Positions 44,073-52,530 of a DNA stretch of 64,000 nucleotides are shown piece by piece. Every line of letters starts with the position of its first letter. Positions within the stretch are counted from its first letter, which is position 1. The stretch lies in the NCBI GenBank assembly GCA_934491515.1, contig CAKSTF010000007.1, forward strand, positions 1-64,000. Reading direction: 5' to 3'. The notes under the pieces were generated by a model. That model was given only the letters and a program-made list of their open reading frames with translations. It searched no databases and was not told the origin of the DNA. The stretch comes from an uncultured Eubacteriales bacterium (lineage in GTDB: Bacteria; Bacillota; Clostridia; Oscillospirales; Acutalibacteraceae). Made by a program: the position numbers and the translations under genes.

Positions 44073-45002
44073 TCAGTTATTAAAGTCAAGACCTAAAGAA
44101 TGTATTACACTTCGGCGATTGCGCCAATCTTCCTTAACCTTTACCCAAAGTTTAAGTGAAGTTTTTATTCCGAAAAACTCTTCAATATCACGGCGTGCCG
44201 AAGTTCCCACGCGTTTAAGCATGCGGCCGCCCTTGCCGATGATTATTCCTTTGTGCGTATCCTTCTCGCAGTAAATAACCGCTTCGACATTAAGCAGAGG
44301 CTCGCCGTTTTTCATATCGGTCTCGAAAAACTTTTCTATTTCAACGGCAATACCGTGCGGAACCTCTTTTGCAAGAAGCCGCAGCAGTTTTTCGCGAATC
44401 ATTTCACCAACCATTACCTGTTCGGGCTGATCGGTGAAATCATCATCAGCAAAATAGTGTACAGATTCTTTCGCAAAATCGGAAATTTCGTCAAGCAGGA
44501 TTTTTATACCGTCGCCGGTCTTTGCGGAAAGCGGAACCACCGCCTTAAAATCGTAAAGCGGACTGTAAATCGAAATCAGTTTCAACAATTCGTCTTTTTC
44601 AGCCAGTTTGTCTATTTTATTAAGCACAAGAATGCACGGTATACCGCGTGTGCGCAGGTTATCAATAAGTGAAAGTTCCGCGGGCGGAAGGGCTTCGGGA
44701 TTAAGTTTAAAGTCGGGACATGCGTCAACAACCAATATAGCGCCGTCAATGTCCGAAAGACCGCTGTTTATTGCTTTTATCATATTATCGCCCAAAAGAT
44801 TGCGCGGCTTGTGAAATCCCGGCGTGTCAACAAAAACATACTGCACAGAGCCGTCGGTAAGCACACCTGAAATTCTGGTGCGCGTTGTTTGCGGCTTGTC
44901 CGATACTATTGCTACCTTTTGACCTACAAGTCGGTTTAAAAGTGAAGATTTACCTACATTCGGCCGTCCGAGAAGTGTTATAAAGGCTGATTTTTCCTGC
45001 AT
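44073..45002 (-). CDS. era: GTPase Era
   Basis: Ribosome-assembly GTPase that binds the 3' end of 16S rRNA. G1 GRPNVGKS (12-19), G3 DTPGFHKP near 59, G4 NKID near 126, and a C-terminal KH domain with GIIIGKGGRMLKRVG near 237. Length 309. Lies between ybeY and yqzL-recO. Confidence 0.96.
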   Translation of the reverse strand: MQEKSAFITLLGRPNVGKSSLLNRLVGQKVAIVSDKPQTTRTRISGVLTDGSVQYVFVDTPGFHKPRNLLGDNMIKAINSGLSDIDGAILVVDACPDFKLNPEALPPAELSLIDNLRTRGIPCILVLNKIDKLAEKDELLKLISIYSPLYDFKAVVPLSAKTGDGIKILLDEISDFAKESVHYFADDDFTDQPEQVMVGEMIREKLLRLLAKEVPHGIAVEIEKFFETDMKNGEPLLNVEAVIYCEKDTHKGIIIGKGGRMLKRVGTSARRDIEEFFGIKTSLKLWVKVKEDWRNRRSVIHSLGLDFNN

Positions 45003-45005
45003 TTG

Positions 45006-45485
45006 TTATCCTTTCACGGAAAGTCCCATCTTATTGAGAATTTCCTCCTGTTTTTCAAACATTATTTTTTCTTCCGAGTCCGAATTTACGTGGTCATACC
45101 CCAAAAGATGCAGTATTGAATGTACCGTTAAAAAGGCAAATTCGCGTTCTGGCGAATGACCGTATGTATCGGCTTGCATTAGGGCATGCTCGGCGGAAAT
45201 AACCACATCTCCGAGCATAGCCTCGCCCGTTATCGGGTTTATGTCATATTCGTTATTTTCTCCAAGCGGAAACGACAGAACATCGGTAGAACGGTCAATG
45301 TTTCTGAATTGCATATTAAGTTCTCTTATCTTTTCATCGTCAACAATCGTAACATCGATTGCGGCGTCCTGAGGAAAATGCTCAAAAGCAAGGGTTGTCC
45401 TGCAGGCTTTGCGAATCAGCTTTTTAAGTTCGGGAGTTAATTCCGTTTTGTCCTGTTCGTTTATAATAGTTACGTTGGTTTTCAT
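45006..45485 (-). CDS. ybeY: endoribonuclease YbeY
   Basis: Zinc-dependent RNase for rRNA maturation and ribosome quality control. The metal motif HSILHLLGYDH (HxxxHxxxxxH) is near residue 123; DVLSFPLGE near 68 is the other signature. Length 159. Start overlaps the phoH stop by 4 nt. Confidence 0.95.
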   Translation of the reverse strand: MKTNVTIINEQDKTELTPELKKLIRKACRTTLAFEHFPQDAAIDVTIVDDEKIRELNMQFRNIDRSTDVLSFPLGENNEYDINPITGEAMLGDVVISAEHALMQADTYGHSPEREFAFLTVHSILHLLGYDHVNSDSEEKIMFEKQEEILNKMGLSVKG

Positions 45486-46444
45486 TTTTTATCGTTTCTT
45501 TCGTACGCTTTTATAATTTCCTGTACAAGACGGTGGCGTACAACATCCTTTCCGGTAAGATTAACTATTGCTATATCGTCAATGTTTTTAAGGATACGCA
45601 CCGCGTCCTTAAGTCCGGAAGTCTTGCCGTCGGGTAGGTCAATCTGTGTTATATCGCCGGTAACTACCGCCTTAGAGTTAAAACCTAAACGTGTTAAAAA
45701 CATTTTCATCTGTTCTTTTGTTGTGTTCTGTGCCTCATCAAGAATTATAAAACTGTCATCAAGAGTTCTGCCGCGCATATATGCCAGGGGCGCTACCTCT
45801 ATATCGCCGCGTTCCTGGCAGCGCTGGAAGTTTTCTGCGCCGAGCATATCAAAAAGCCCATCATAAAGCGGACGAAGATACGGATCAACCTTCTGCTGTA
45901 AATCACCGGGCAAAAAACCTAATTTTTCGCCCGCTTCAACTGCAGGACGTGTAAGAATTATACGGTTTACTTTCTTTGCGCGAAAAGCGCTTACCGCCGC
46001 TGCAACGGCAAGATAGGTTTTTCCCGTTCCGGCAGGACCTACACCTATGGTAATTGTATTGCTGTTGATTGCTTCTACATACTTTTTTTGTCCCAGAGTT
46101 TTCGGTTTAACGGGCTTCCCTTTTGAAGTAATGCAGATGCAGCCGGCATCGGTAATAGAGGATATTTTATCCTCCTCGCCGTCCGCTACCATATCAAGCA
46201 CGCAGCCAATGCTTTGGGTGGTTATGCTTTCGCCTTTGTTTATCATGGTAAGCAAACAACCTATTGCACGGTACGCTTTGGAAACGTTTTCTGCCTCTCC
46301 CACTATTTTGATTTGTCCGCCGTGCGATGTGATTTTAACAGAATAAACTTTTTCAATCTGCTTAATATTTTCATCAAAATTTCCGAACAAATTTATCAGC
46401 TGTTCAACGCGTTCAATATCTATAACCTGCTCCAAAAGACACAT
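45482..46444 (-). CDS. phoH: PhoH-like ATPase
   Basis: ATPase of the PhoH/PhoL family, often paired with YbeY in RNA metabolism. Short N-terminal KH-like region (1-70), Walker A GPAGTGKT (136-143), TRPAVEAGEKLGFLPGD near 175, and Walker B SFIILDEAQNTT near 233. Length 320. pgpH, dgkA and cdd, which sit in this cluster in Bacillus, are absent. Confidence 0.94.
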   Translation of the reverse strand: MCLLEQVIDIERVEQLINLFGNFDENIKQIEKVYSVKITSHGGQIKIVGEAENVSKAYRAIGCLLTMINKGESITTQSIGCVLDMVADGEEDKISSITDAGCICITSKGKPVKPKTLGQKKYVEAINSNTITIGVGPAGTGKTYLAVAAAVSAFRAKKVNRIILTRPAVEAGEKLGFLPGDLQQKVDPYLRPLYDGLFDMLGAENFQRCQERGDIEVAPLAYMRGRTLDDSFIILDEAQNTTKEQMKMFLTRLGFNSKAVVTGDITQIDLPDGKTSGLKDAVRILKNIDDIAIVNLTGKDVVRHRLVQEIIKAYERNDKK

Positions 46445-46498
46445 TACTCCTTATATATCCTAATATATCGTTATTATATACCGAAAGACCTTTAAAAG

Positions 46499-47656
46499 TC
46501 AATTTATTGTCATATCTTCCGACACCGAAATAATTTCTTCACAGTCCAGAACTTTTATAACGGTGATTTTCTCATCACTTTCGATAACTTCGCTTGACTT
46601 TTCTTTATACGATATAAGATTTGCGTCTTCTATCTGTTTTTCAATATCTTTTTCTGCAGAGGTTATAAGAAAATCTTTGCTGTATTTTATATTGGACTTT
46701 TTGACTTCACGATATGTTATTTCATAAAATTTTATCGGTATCTTCCTGCCGAAAAGTTCTTTCTGTCTGCAACTTGCTGCCTTAACCTTTACATTGCCGA
46801 TTTTTCCGGCATAAAGCGGAATATTTATTCCAAATGCGGAAATTGCTTTTCTATGCTTGATTTTTCCGATTTCCACATCTTTTACGGACGAAAAACTGCG
46901 CTCTGTTTTAAAAGTGCGTAAAGTCTCCGCCGTAACTTCACCGTTTGCCCGTACAAAAAGCGTGCTGTTCAGTTTATCAACCGTGCCGGAAATTAGAATA
47001 TCTCCGCTTTTTACAACGTCGCCCGGTCTTACCAGAACGTTCCCGCTTGTTGCGCTTATCTTTTTTATTATTCCGTCGGCAGATGCTTTAATATTTGCCG
47101 GCGGCTTTTTTGTGTTATCAACAGGTGAAGTTTCGCTTATATCCACCGTAAGATAACATCCCTCAACATTTAAAGCCGCCCACGCTATGCGCCCGTCTTT
47201 CATAATAAGTTTCTGCGCATCGTTTTTTGCGTCTATTTTTTTTGATTTAATTCCGGTTTTTATGCCCATTTCACTGCACATTGAAATTATTTCTTTTTGG
47301 GTTATACGCTTATTGCCGCAAACCTCAATACTCCAGATATAGGTTGACAAAAATTGCAGAACCGCCAAAAACAAAAGGGCACCGGTTACAAATCCTATGC
47401 GATGTTTGTATTTATCCGTAAAAAACGGAAATCCGCATTTTTCTATAATTTTAATTTTGCTTTTTGTTCCGCGCCTCAGCGTACGAAGTTCCTTAAAGGA
47501 ACGTATATCTATTTTTGCGGTTATACATCCCTTTTTGCATATCATACCCCAAATGTTTAGCCCGTTATTAGCGCATATATTGAGTATTTTTTCGGCATTT
47601 TCACCCGAAAAAACAATTATTAAATATCCCCTTAAGTATCTGAATAATCGCAGCAT
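46499..47656 (-). CDS. yqfD: sporulation protein YqfD
   Basis: 385-residue protein of the YqfD/SpoIV-type family found only in spore formers. Cytoplasmic N-terminal part (1-90), one membrane segment near 93-112 (HRIGFVTGALLFLAVLQFLS), then a POTRA-like and beta-rich outer region (IEVCGNKRITQKEI near 118). It is expressed in the mother cell in Bacillus. It overlaps yqfC (TAATG). Confidence 0.9.
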   Translation of the reverse strand: MLRLFRYLRGYLIIVFSGENAEKILNICANNGLNIWGMICKKGCITAKIDIRSFKELRTLRRGTKSKIKIIEKCGFPFFTDKYKHRIGFVTGALLFLAVLQFLSTYIWSIEVCGNKRITQKEIISMCSEMGIKTGIKSKKIDAKNDAQKLIMKDGRIAWAALNVEGCYLTVDISETSPVDNTKKPPANIKASADGIIKKISATSGNVLVRPGDVVKSGDILISGTVDKLNSTLFVRANGEVTAETLRTFKTERSFSSVKDVEIGKIKHRKAISAFGINIPLYAGKIGNVKVKAASCRQKELFGRKIPIKFYEITYREVKKSNIKYSKDFLITSAEKDIEKQIEDANLISYKEKSSEVIESDEKITVIKVLDCEEIISVSEDMTIN

Positions 47657-47970
47657 TATTTATCCCCTATACAAAATTCAAGACTGTTTACAGTGCCCTT
47701 AACGGTAATCGTTTGATTTTCAAAAACCGATATATAAAGCGAGTTTCCGCAAATTATCATATTGCCTTTTTTTAACTTGATCTTTAGGTAGTCCGTGGCA
47801 TAATCAATAACACCCATACAACCGTCTACAATAAGTTGTTTGTTTGAAAACATTTCAATGTGAGCGCCGTTTACCGGCGCAGATTCATTTACGTCCTCTT
47901 TGCATACAAGAAAATTGATTTTTGCCTTTTTCCTTTTACTGTCAAACCTGAATTTCCCCAAAATAATCAC
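47656..47970 (-). CDS. yqfC: sporulation protein YqfC
   Basis: 104-residue YabP/YqfC-type protein of spore coat or envelope assembly. Family core: FSNKQLIVDGCMGVIDYATD near 41-60 and LKKGNMIICGNSLYISVFEN near 66-85. GTG start; ribosome binding site weak. A GCATTAT/CATATCAT pair just upstream could be a sigma-E promoter. First gene of the yqfC-mutS2 operon, divergent from ylbJ, another sporulation gene. Confidence 0.85.
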   Translation of the reverse strand: MIILGKFRFDSKRKKAKINFLVCKEDVNESAPVNGAHIEMFSNKQLIVDGCMGVIDYATDYLKIKLKKGNMIICGNSLYISVFENQTITVKGTVNSLEFCIGDK

Positions 47971-48035
47971 CGTTTAATGATATGAAAAACTTATATTGAT
48001 AATGCTTGTATGCATATAATTTTCAGGGTGTTATT

Positions 48036-49079
48036 ATGCAAATCAAAAAATACTTATGGATTATTGCTCTGGCGTTTCTTTTTCTTATGTGCGTCTTTCC
48101 GAACGCTGTTAGAAGCGGTGCTTTAAGCGGTATAAAAGCGTGCGGAAATGTGATTTTACCTTCGGTTTTTCCGTTTGCCTTTTTTACGCTGCTTTTTACA
48201 AATCTCGGCGGTGCAGCACTTTTTTCGCCGTTTGAAAAATTCAGTAAGAAAATTTTTAAAATGAACAAAGAACAATTGTCTGTTTTTGTCCTTTCCCTTA
48301 TCGGCGGATATCCGTGCGGCAGTAAACTTATAAACGAAATGGCGGAAAACGGCAGGATATCGGAGGCTAACGCATCCACAATGCAGTGTTTTTGTGTTTC
48401 TGCCGGACCTGCCTTTATAGTTTTGGGCGCAGGTTGCGGCGTACTCGGCAATAAGAACGTCGGTTATATTATGCTGGCGGCGCATATAACCGCTTCGTTG
48501 CTTTTGTGCGCTGTCTTTTCCGTATTTTTAAAACCGGAAAACAGTATTGCTGCTCCAAAAAAAACCGCTTCTTTTGCAGAAGCGGTAACAGGCGCCGGTG
48601 AAAAATCAGGCGCGGCAGTAATTACAATGTGCATATTTGTTATACTGTTTTTTACGGTAAACGGTATTGTAAATGAACTGTTTGGCAATAATCATTTCGT
48701 GCTTTTTTTATCCGATCTCGGTGAAGTTACATACGGCATAAGCAGTAAAAACAATATTGCAGTCATATCTTTCCTGATAGGATTCGGCGGAATAAGCGTT
48801 TGGCTGCAGATATTTGCGCTTTCAAAGTCTTTTAATGTGAAATTTTCTCTTTTTGCGTTGTCCCGTATCCTTCACGGACTTATATCAGCAATGTTTTCGG
48901 TACTTTTTTGTAAAATCTTCGATGTAGATACCGGCGCTTTTTCCGCAAACGGGAAAATCTTTAAAATTGCATTTCTCAATCCGTTTTTATGCGTGTGCCT
49001 TTTTATATCAATAGTGGTTTTGATATTTGAACTTAAAAATAAAAATAATAGTGGAAATGGGAAAGAAAATGTTGTATAA
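48036..49079 (+). CDS. ylbJ: sporulation integral membrane protein YlbJ (SpoVV)
   Basis: Gate-domain membrane protein; its Bacillus counterpart moves dipicolinic acid out of the mother cell toward the forespore, upstream of the SpoVA channel that is also in this window. 347 residues with eight hydrophobic segments; signatures LPSVFPFAFFTLLFTNLG near 47 and SLIGGYPCGSKLINEM near 88. The start at 48036 follows AGGGTG; the open frame extends to 48006 without a ribosome binding site. Confidence 0.9.
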   Translation: MQIKKYLWIIALAFLFLMCVFPNAVRSGALSGIKACGNVILPSVFPFAFFTLLFTNLGGAALFSPFEKFSKKIFKMNKEQLSVFVLSLIGGYPCGSKLINEMAENGRISEANASTMQCFCVSAGPAFIVLGAGCGVLGNKNVGYIMLAAHITASLLLCAVFSVFLKPENSIAAPKKTASFAEAVTGAGEKSGAAVITMCIFVILFFTVNGIVNELFGNNHFVLFLSDLGEVTYGISSKNNIAVISFLIGFGGISVWLQIFALSKSFNVKFSLFALSRILHGLISAMFSVLFCKIFDVDTGAFSANGKIFKIAFLNPFLCVCLFISIVVLIFELKNKNNSGNGKENVV

Positions 49080-49099
49080 TTATTTACGGTGATGATACT

Positions 49100-49312
49100 G
49101 TGAACATTGCTTTTAATAAAAAAACACGCAAATCGTGCGCATGGTGCCTTTTCGGTACCAAGTCGGATTTTTCCGATGAAATATTTTGTAAAAAGCGCGG
49201 CGTTGTGGGCACAGATAACGTTTGCTGCAAATACAGGTATGACGTTTTGAAACGCACGCCCGAAGAACCGCACATTTCAAAAAACTATACCGCGGACGAT
49301 TTTAAGCTTTGA
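49100..49312 (+). CDS. small cysteine-rich protein, conserved-looking
   Basis: 70 residues, GTG start. Four central cysteines: SCAWCLFG (CxxC), FCKKRGVV, and NVCCKYRYDVLKRTPEEPH; the arrangement suggests a small metal-binding (zinc-ribbon-like) protein. The ending KYRYDVLKRTP resembles short proteins found near smpB in other Clostridia, but I cannot name a family. Sits between ylbJ and smpB, 22 nt before smpB. Confidence 0.65.
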   Translation: MNIAFNKKTRKSCAWCLFGTKSDFSDEIFCKKRGVVGTDNVCCKYRYDVLKRTPEEPHISKNYTADDFKL

Positions 49313-49333
49313 TTTCCGGAGGGCCCTTTTACA

Positions 49334-49792
49334 GTGGACAATGTAAAAACTATCGCAAAAAACAAAAAAGCATATCACGAATACTTTGTTTTGGAAAGTT
49401 TTGAAGCCGGCATTTCCCTTTCCGGCACAGAAGTCAAGTCCATTCGCGGCGGCGGTATAAATCTTAAAGAATCGTGGTGCAATATTGAAAACGGCGAACT
49501 GCTCGTGAAGCAGATGCACATAAGTCCTTACGATCACGGCAACATTTTTAATAAGGACCCAAAACGCGACCGCAAACTTTTGATGCACCGTCGTGAAATA
49601 ATGCGTCTTTTAGGAATGGTAAAACAACAGGGGCTTACCCTAGTACCACTTTCGGTTTACTTTAAAGGTTCGCTTGTAAAAGTTCAGGTGGGTCTTTGTA
49701 AAGGTAAAAAGAATTACGATAAGCGCGAGACTGCGGCAATCAGGGATATGAACCGTTCAATTGACCGCGCAGTGAAAAATATCAACCGCTGA
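49334..49792 (+). CDS. smpB: SsrA-binding protein SmpB
   Basis: Partner of tmRNA in rescue of stalled ribosomes. Family features: NKKAYHEYFVLESFEAGISL then SGTEVKSIR near 10-40, HISPYDHGN near 58, RDRKLLMHRREI near 76, and the basic tail KRETAAIRDMNRSIDRAVKN. GTG start with GGAGGG 10 nt before. The tmRNA gene follows by 15 nt, so protein and RNA partners are adjacent. Confidence 0.96.
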   Translation: MDNVKTIAKNKKAYHEYFVLESFEAGISLSGTEVKSIRGGGINLKESWCNIENGELLVKQMHISPYDHGNIFNKDPKRDRKLLMHRREIMRLLGMVKQQGLTLVPLSVYFKGSLVKVQVGLCKGKKNYDKRETAAIRDMNRSIDRAVKNINR

Positions 49793-49807
49793 AAAGCGGA
49801 AATATAC

Positions 49808-50154
49808 GGGGCCGTAAAGGTTTCGACAGGGGTATTGAACCTCGGGCAGCGAGCAGCGGTGCGGAACCGCTTTAAAATCCGCAATTTTAAAATTAACTGA
49901 CAACTCTAAAGTTGCACTTGCAGCCTAATTAAGGCTGCCGTCCGTTAGCGGTAAACCGCGGCTGTTAACAGGGCGTCGATTAGCGGTGAACGTGAATACG
50001 GCATTGTCCCCTGCTGTATCATGAATCAGGGACTACCCGAATCGGCAGTTCGTTATCAAACGGTCGATAAGGTAAATTAAACTGATAACTGCGCTCGGAG
50101 ATACCTGTGGGAATGTGCTTTTGGACGGGAGTTCGACTCTCCCCGGCTCCACCA
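49808..50154 (+). ncRNA. ssrA: transfer-messenger RNA
   Basis: 347 nt. The 5' end GGGGCCG pairs with CGGCTCC before ACCA at the 3' end; the T-loop is GTTCGACTC; the 5' D-like stretch is GTAAAGGTTTCGACAGG. The tag frame ends GAC AAC TCT AAA GTT GCA CTT GCA GCC TAA (49899-49928), giving ...DNSKVALAA. The resume codon may be this GAC or lie one to three codons upstream (in frame K-L-T). Pseudoknots follow. Directly after smpB. Confidence 0.95.
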
Positions 50155-50155
50155 C

Positions 50156-50195
50156 AAGTCCACCGTAATTTTGATAGAATTACGGTGGACTTTTT
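50156..50195 (+). terminator. terminator of ssrA
   Basis: Perfect 15-bp stem AAGTCCACCGTAATT / AATTACGGTGGACTT with TTGATAG loop, followed by TTT. Confidence 0.92.
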
Positions 50196-50561
50196 CCATG
50201 CCCGAAAGCCGCTTGAAATACGGCATAAGTCAACCTCGCTGCAGAGCAATTCTGCGGCGAGGTTTGGTACGTTTTATTGGATTACAGTTTTCTGTGCTAT
50301 TGCAATCGTAAAATTGCCGTGAGTAATCGTTAAAAATTGCCCTTACCAAAAATGCTTATCAATGATTGCATTTAACTGCGTAGCAATTTCCGAAAAATCC
50401 CGGTTCAGATCAAGCGTTTTCACGCAGATTTAATTACCGCTAATCTGATAGACGTTATCCGGCTGAGTTGCTTCGTCTGTTGCGGCATACAGTAGAATTC
50501 CAGATACCCGATGCGGTTTGTTATAGTACTTCCCTTATATCAACAAGCGATAGAAACATCT
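50196..50561. other. non-coding remnant zone next to ssrA
   Basis: No intact gene. A strong 14-bp hairpin AACCTCGCTGCAGA / TCTGCGGCGAGGTT (one G-U pair, GCAAT loop) lies at 50232-50264. On the minus strand short coding-like pieces remain, for example KTLDLNRDFSEIATQLNAII near 50350-50410. It looks like the edge of a degraded inserted element. Confidence 0.5.
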
Positions 50562-51131
50562 CTACCGAAATTCCTCCAATGCCTCAAAAATTGCGTCTTC
50601 GGCTTCTTCGCGTGTGTGATATACTTCGGGGCAGAATACTCTGTCCATTGAGTATTTCCAGGTGTCGCTTTGCGGATTACGGTATAGTACTATCAGGTGG
50701 TTTTTTACTTTTAAGTAACTGTTGGATTTACCGGAAATTTTCCATTGGCGGCCTTTAAAGGTTGCCTTTCTAAATTCTTTGCTCTTGAAATCTTGTTCCC
50801 GCTTCTTCGCTTGTTCTATATTTCCTTCCATTTTGCCGGCGCAAATGCATCCCACGCCCAGACTTCTGAAATTTGGGTGAGACATATAATGAACATATCG
50901 AATAATTTGATGACCGCACATTTCACACACGCCCGTCTGCGCCCCTAAGTCCGTAACGCCGGTACAAGTCCAACCTGTTTTGGGCACATCATCCCGTTTC
51001 CAAAGATTGTCATAATCTTTCGGGTTTGGCGGCTGTGGCAGCTCGGCTGCAGGCTTATTCTTTTCTTCTGCGACTTGTTCGGACTCTTGTGCTTGCAGTT
51101 TAAAGATATCTACCTGCTCATACCTATTAAA
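50562..51131 (-). pseudogene. zinc-binding-like protein of a degraded mobile element, start codon lost
   Basis: The part from GTG 50987 encodes 141 residues: CTGVTDLGAQTGVCEMCGHQ then IIRYVHYMSHPNF, GVGCICAGKMEGN (four cysteines, likely zinc site), a Lys/Glu helix, and an acidic end. The frame stays open upstream to about 51131 and reads TDCPFNRYEQVDIF, then a Gln/Pro/Glu linker, so the real N-terminus lies there; no start codon is in frame. AAGGAGAG followed by TTAACC suggests a lost ATG (TAATGACC would link it to the stop of the gene before). Function unknown. Confidence 0.55.
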
Positions 51132-51141
51132 CGGACAATCG

Positions 51142-51230
51142 GTTAATTCTCTCCTTCCGACGCCTTTCCCGCCTTCTGCTGAGCGAGACGCACTTTAGCG
51201 GGCTTGGGCGTTGACTCCGCCGGCTGCGGC
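51142..51230 (-). pseudogene. C-terminal fragment of an upstream mobile-element gene
   Basis: The frame ends PQPAESTPKPAKVRLAQQKA then GKASEGEN and stop at 51143. Left part is replaced at about 51230 by an unrelated acetyltransferase sequence running on the plus strand. A Pro/Lys/Gln-rich tail is all that remains; family not identified. Confidence 0.45.
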
Positions 51231-51446
51231 AAACATATAGGTGAAAAACTCGTTTTGGACAGTCTTGAACAGGCTAAAAAACTTGGATTTTCAATATTAC
51301 AATTCAACGCCGTGGCAGAAAACAACATACATGCGCGTCACCTATACGAAAGACTTGGATTTGTGTGTGTAGGTACGCTTCCTAAGGGATTTCGTATGAA
51401 TGACGGCACTTTTGAAAATATCTGCATTTATTATCACGAACTTTAA
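51229..51446 (+). pseudogene. GNAT N-acetyltransferase, C-terminal fragment
   Basis: Reads GKHIGEKLVLDSLEQAKKLG then FSILQFNAVAENNIHARHLY and ERLGFVCVGTLPKGFRMNDG, the acetyl-CoA binding loop and last strands of a RimI/PhnO-like acetyltransferase. The N-terminal half (about 90 residues) is missing; the coding sense starts abruptly at about 51229 where the element remnant begins. An in-frame ATG at 51204 lies in foreign sequence. Confidence 0.75.
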
Positions 51447-51554
51447 AACCGCTGCTTAAAAAATTTCTAACATTATTTACCTTAATAATTTTGCGTTATC
51501 TTCAAAAAATACAATTGCAGACGCAAAAAAGAAATAAGGAGTGAAAAAAGAATA

Positions 51555-51734
51555 ATGGCTAAGAACGCAGCAGCTAAGAATGCTCTCAATCGCTTTAAGA
51601 TGGAGGCTGCAGGTGAAGTCGGTGTAAACCTTAAGGACGGTTACAACGGTGATCTTACTTCCAAGCAGGCCGGCTCTATCGGCGGACAGATGGTCAAAAA
51701 GATGATCGAGTCTTACGAAAACAGCATGAAATAA
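51555..51734 (+). CDS. small acid-soluble spore protein, alpha/beta type
   Basis: 59-residue protein that coats and protects spore DNA. It has the family core: LNRFKMEAAGEVGVNLKDGY then NGDLTSKQAGSIGGQMVKKM. Absent from the longer-ORF set because of its size. AAGGAG lies about 13 nt before the ATG, a long gap; a five-codon frame (GTG AAA AAA GAA TAA at 51541) overlaps that gap. A forespore promoter is expected but I could not fix one with confidence. Confidence 0.92.
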   Translation: MAKNAAAKNALNRFKMEAAGEVGVNLKDGYNGDLTSKQAGSIGGQMVKKMIESYENSMK

Positions 51735-51816
51735 TTCATTAAATGAACTTTAAAAAGCGCCGGCCGGTTTTATATGCCCGTCGGTGCTTTTTAACTTAAA
51801 AGCGGAGGTGTATGGA

Positions 51817-52038
51817 ATGTTTGATAAAATTTGTCTTGTATTATCTATCATCGGCTGTATAAACTGGGGTCTTGTGGGGCTGTTCAGTTTTGACCTGGTG
51901 GCTTGGATATTCGGCGGAAGCACTATGATCTTGAGCCGCATAATATATACGGTAATCGCGCTTGCGGGTATATGGTGCATTTCTTTGCTTTTCAAGGACA
52001 CAAGCGAAGAAGCGGTTGGTACAAAACAGCACAACTAA
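51817..52038 (+). CDS. DUF378-family small membrane protein
   Basis: 73 residues. Two hydrophobic segments (about 4-26 and 32-58) with the family signature LVLSIIGCINWGLVGLFSFD then LVAWIFGG. Similar to Bacillus YuzA; function unknown. GCGGAGGTG 6 nt before the ATG at 51817. A terminator follows. Its placement right after an SASP gene could mean expression in sporulation, but no promoter confirms it. Confidence 0.88.
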   Translation: MFDKICLVLSIIGCINWGLVGLFSFDLVAWIFGGSTMILSRIIYTVIALAGIWCISLLFKDTSEEAVGTKQHN

Positions 52039-52046
52039 AAAAATAC

Positions 52047-52080
52047 AGAGCCGTTCGGACTTACCGAAACGGCTCTTTTA
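52047..52080. terminator. terminator between the DUF378 gene and dut
   Basis: AGAGCCGTT / AACGGCTCT stem extended by CGG / CCG past one unpaired A, followed by TTTTA. Confidence 0.82.
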
Positions 52081-52092
52081 ATTTAAACTTTA

Positions 52093-52530
52093 TTATTTTG
52101 TGCCGGTGGAGCCAAATCCGCCGGTATTGCGCGCGGTTTGCGACAGTTCTGTACATTCGCAGAATTCCGCTTTAAGATATGGGGCTATCACCAACTGTGC
52201 TATACGTTCGCCGGAAGAAAGTGTTTGAACATCGCGCGATTGGTTATAAATAGAAACCATTATCTCTCCGCGGTAGTCGCTGTCTATTACTCCTACTTTG
52301 TTTGCCGGTGCCAATCCGCGTTTGGTGGCAATACCGCTTCTTGCATATACAAGCCCTACATAACCTTCGGGTATTTCTACCGCAATTCCTGTATGTACCA
52401 AAACCGTTTCGCCGGGCGACACTTTTATATCGCCGTTCGGGAGTGCGTACAGGTCTGCTCCTGCCGCAAAAGGTGTTCCGTATGTAGGCATAACGGCGTT
52501 TTTATCCGTTTTCATAAAATTCACTTTCAT
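52093..52530 (-). CDS. dut: dUTP diphosphatase
   Basis: Trimeric dUTPase that keeps uracil out of DNA. Motif 2 VYARSGIATKRGL near residue 62, motif 3 GVIDSDYRGEIMV near 84, motif 4 GERIAQLVI near 107, and motif 5 RNTGGFGSTG near 134-143. Length 145. It overlaps the stop of the upstream C39-like gene by 4 nt. Confidence 0.95.
   Translation of the reverse strand: MKVNFMKTDKNAVMPTYGTPFAAGADLYALPNGDIKVSPGETVLVHTGIAVEIPEGYVGLVYARSGIATKRGLAPANKVGVIDSDYRGEIMVSIYNQSRDVQTLSSGERIAQLVIAPYLKAEFCECTELSQTARNTGGFGSTGTK

Noticed and set aside
52098..52110. Copy of the tmRNA 3' sequence GGCTCCACC as a possible att repeat
   Set aside because: Only nine bases match and they encode the conserved GFGSTG end of dUTPase.
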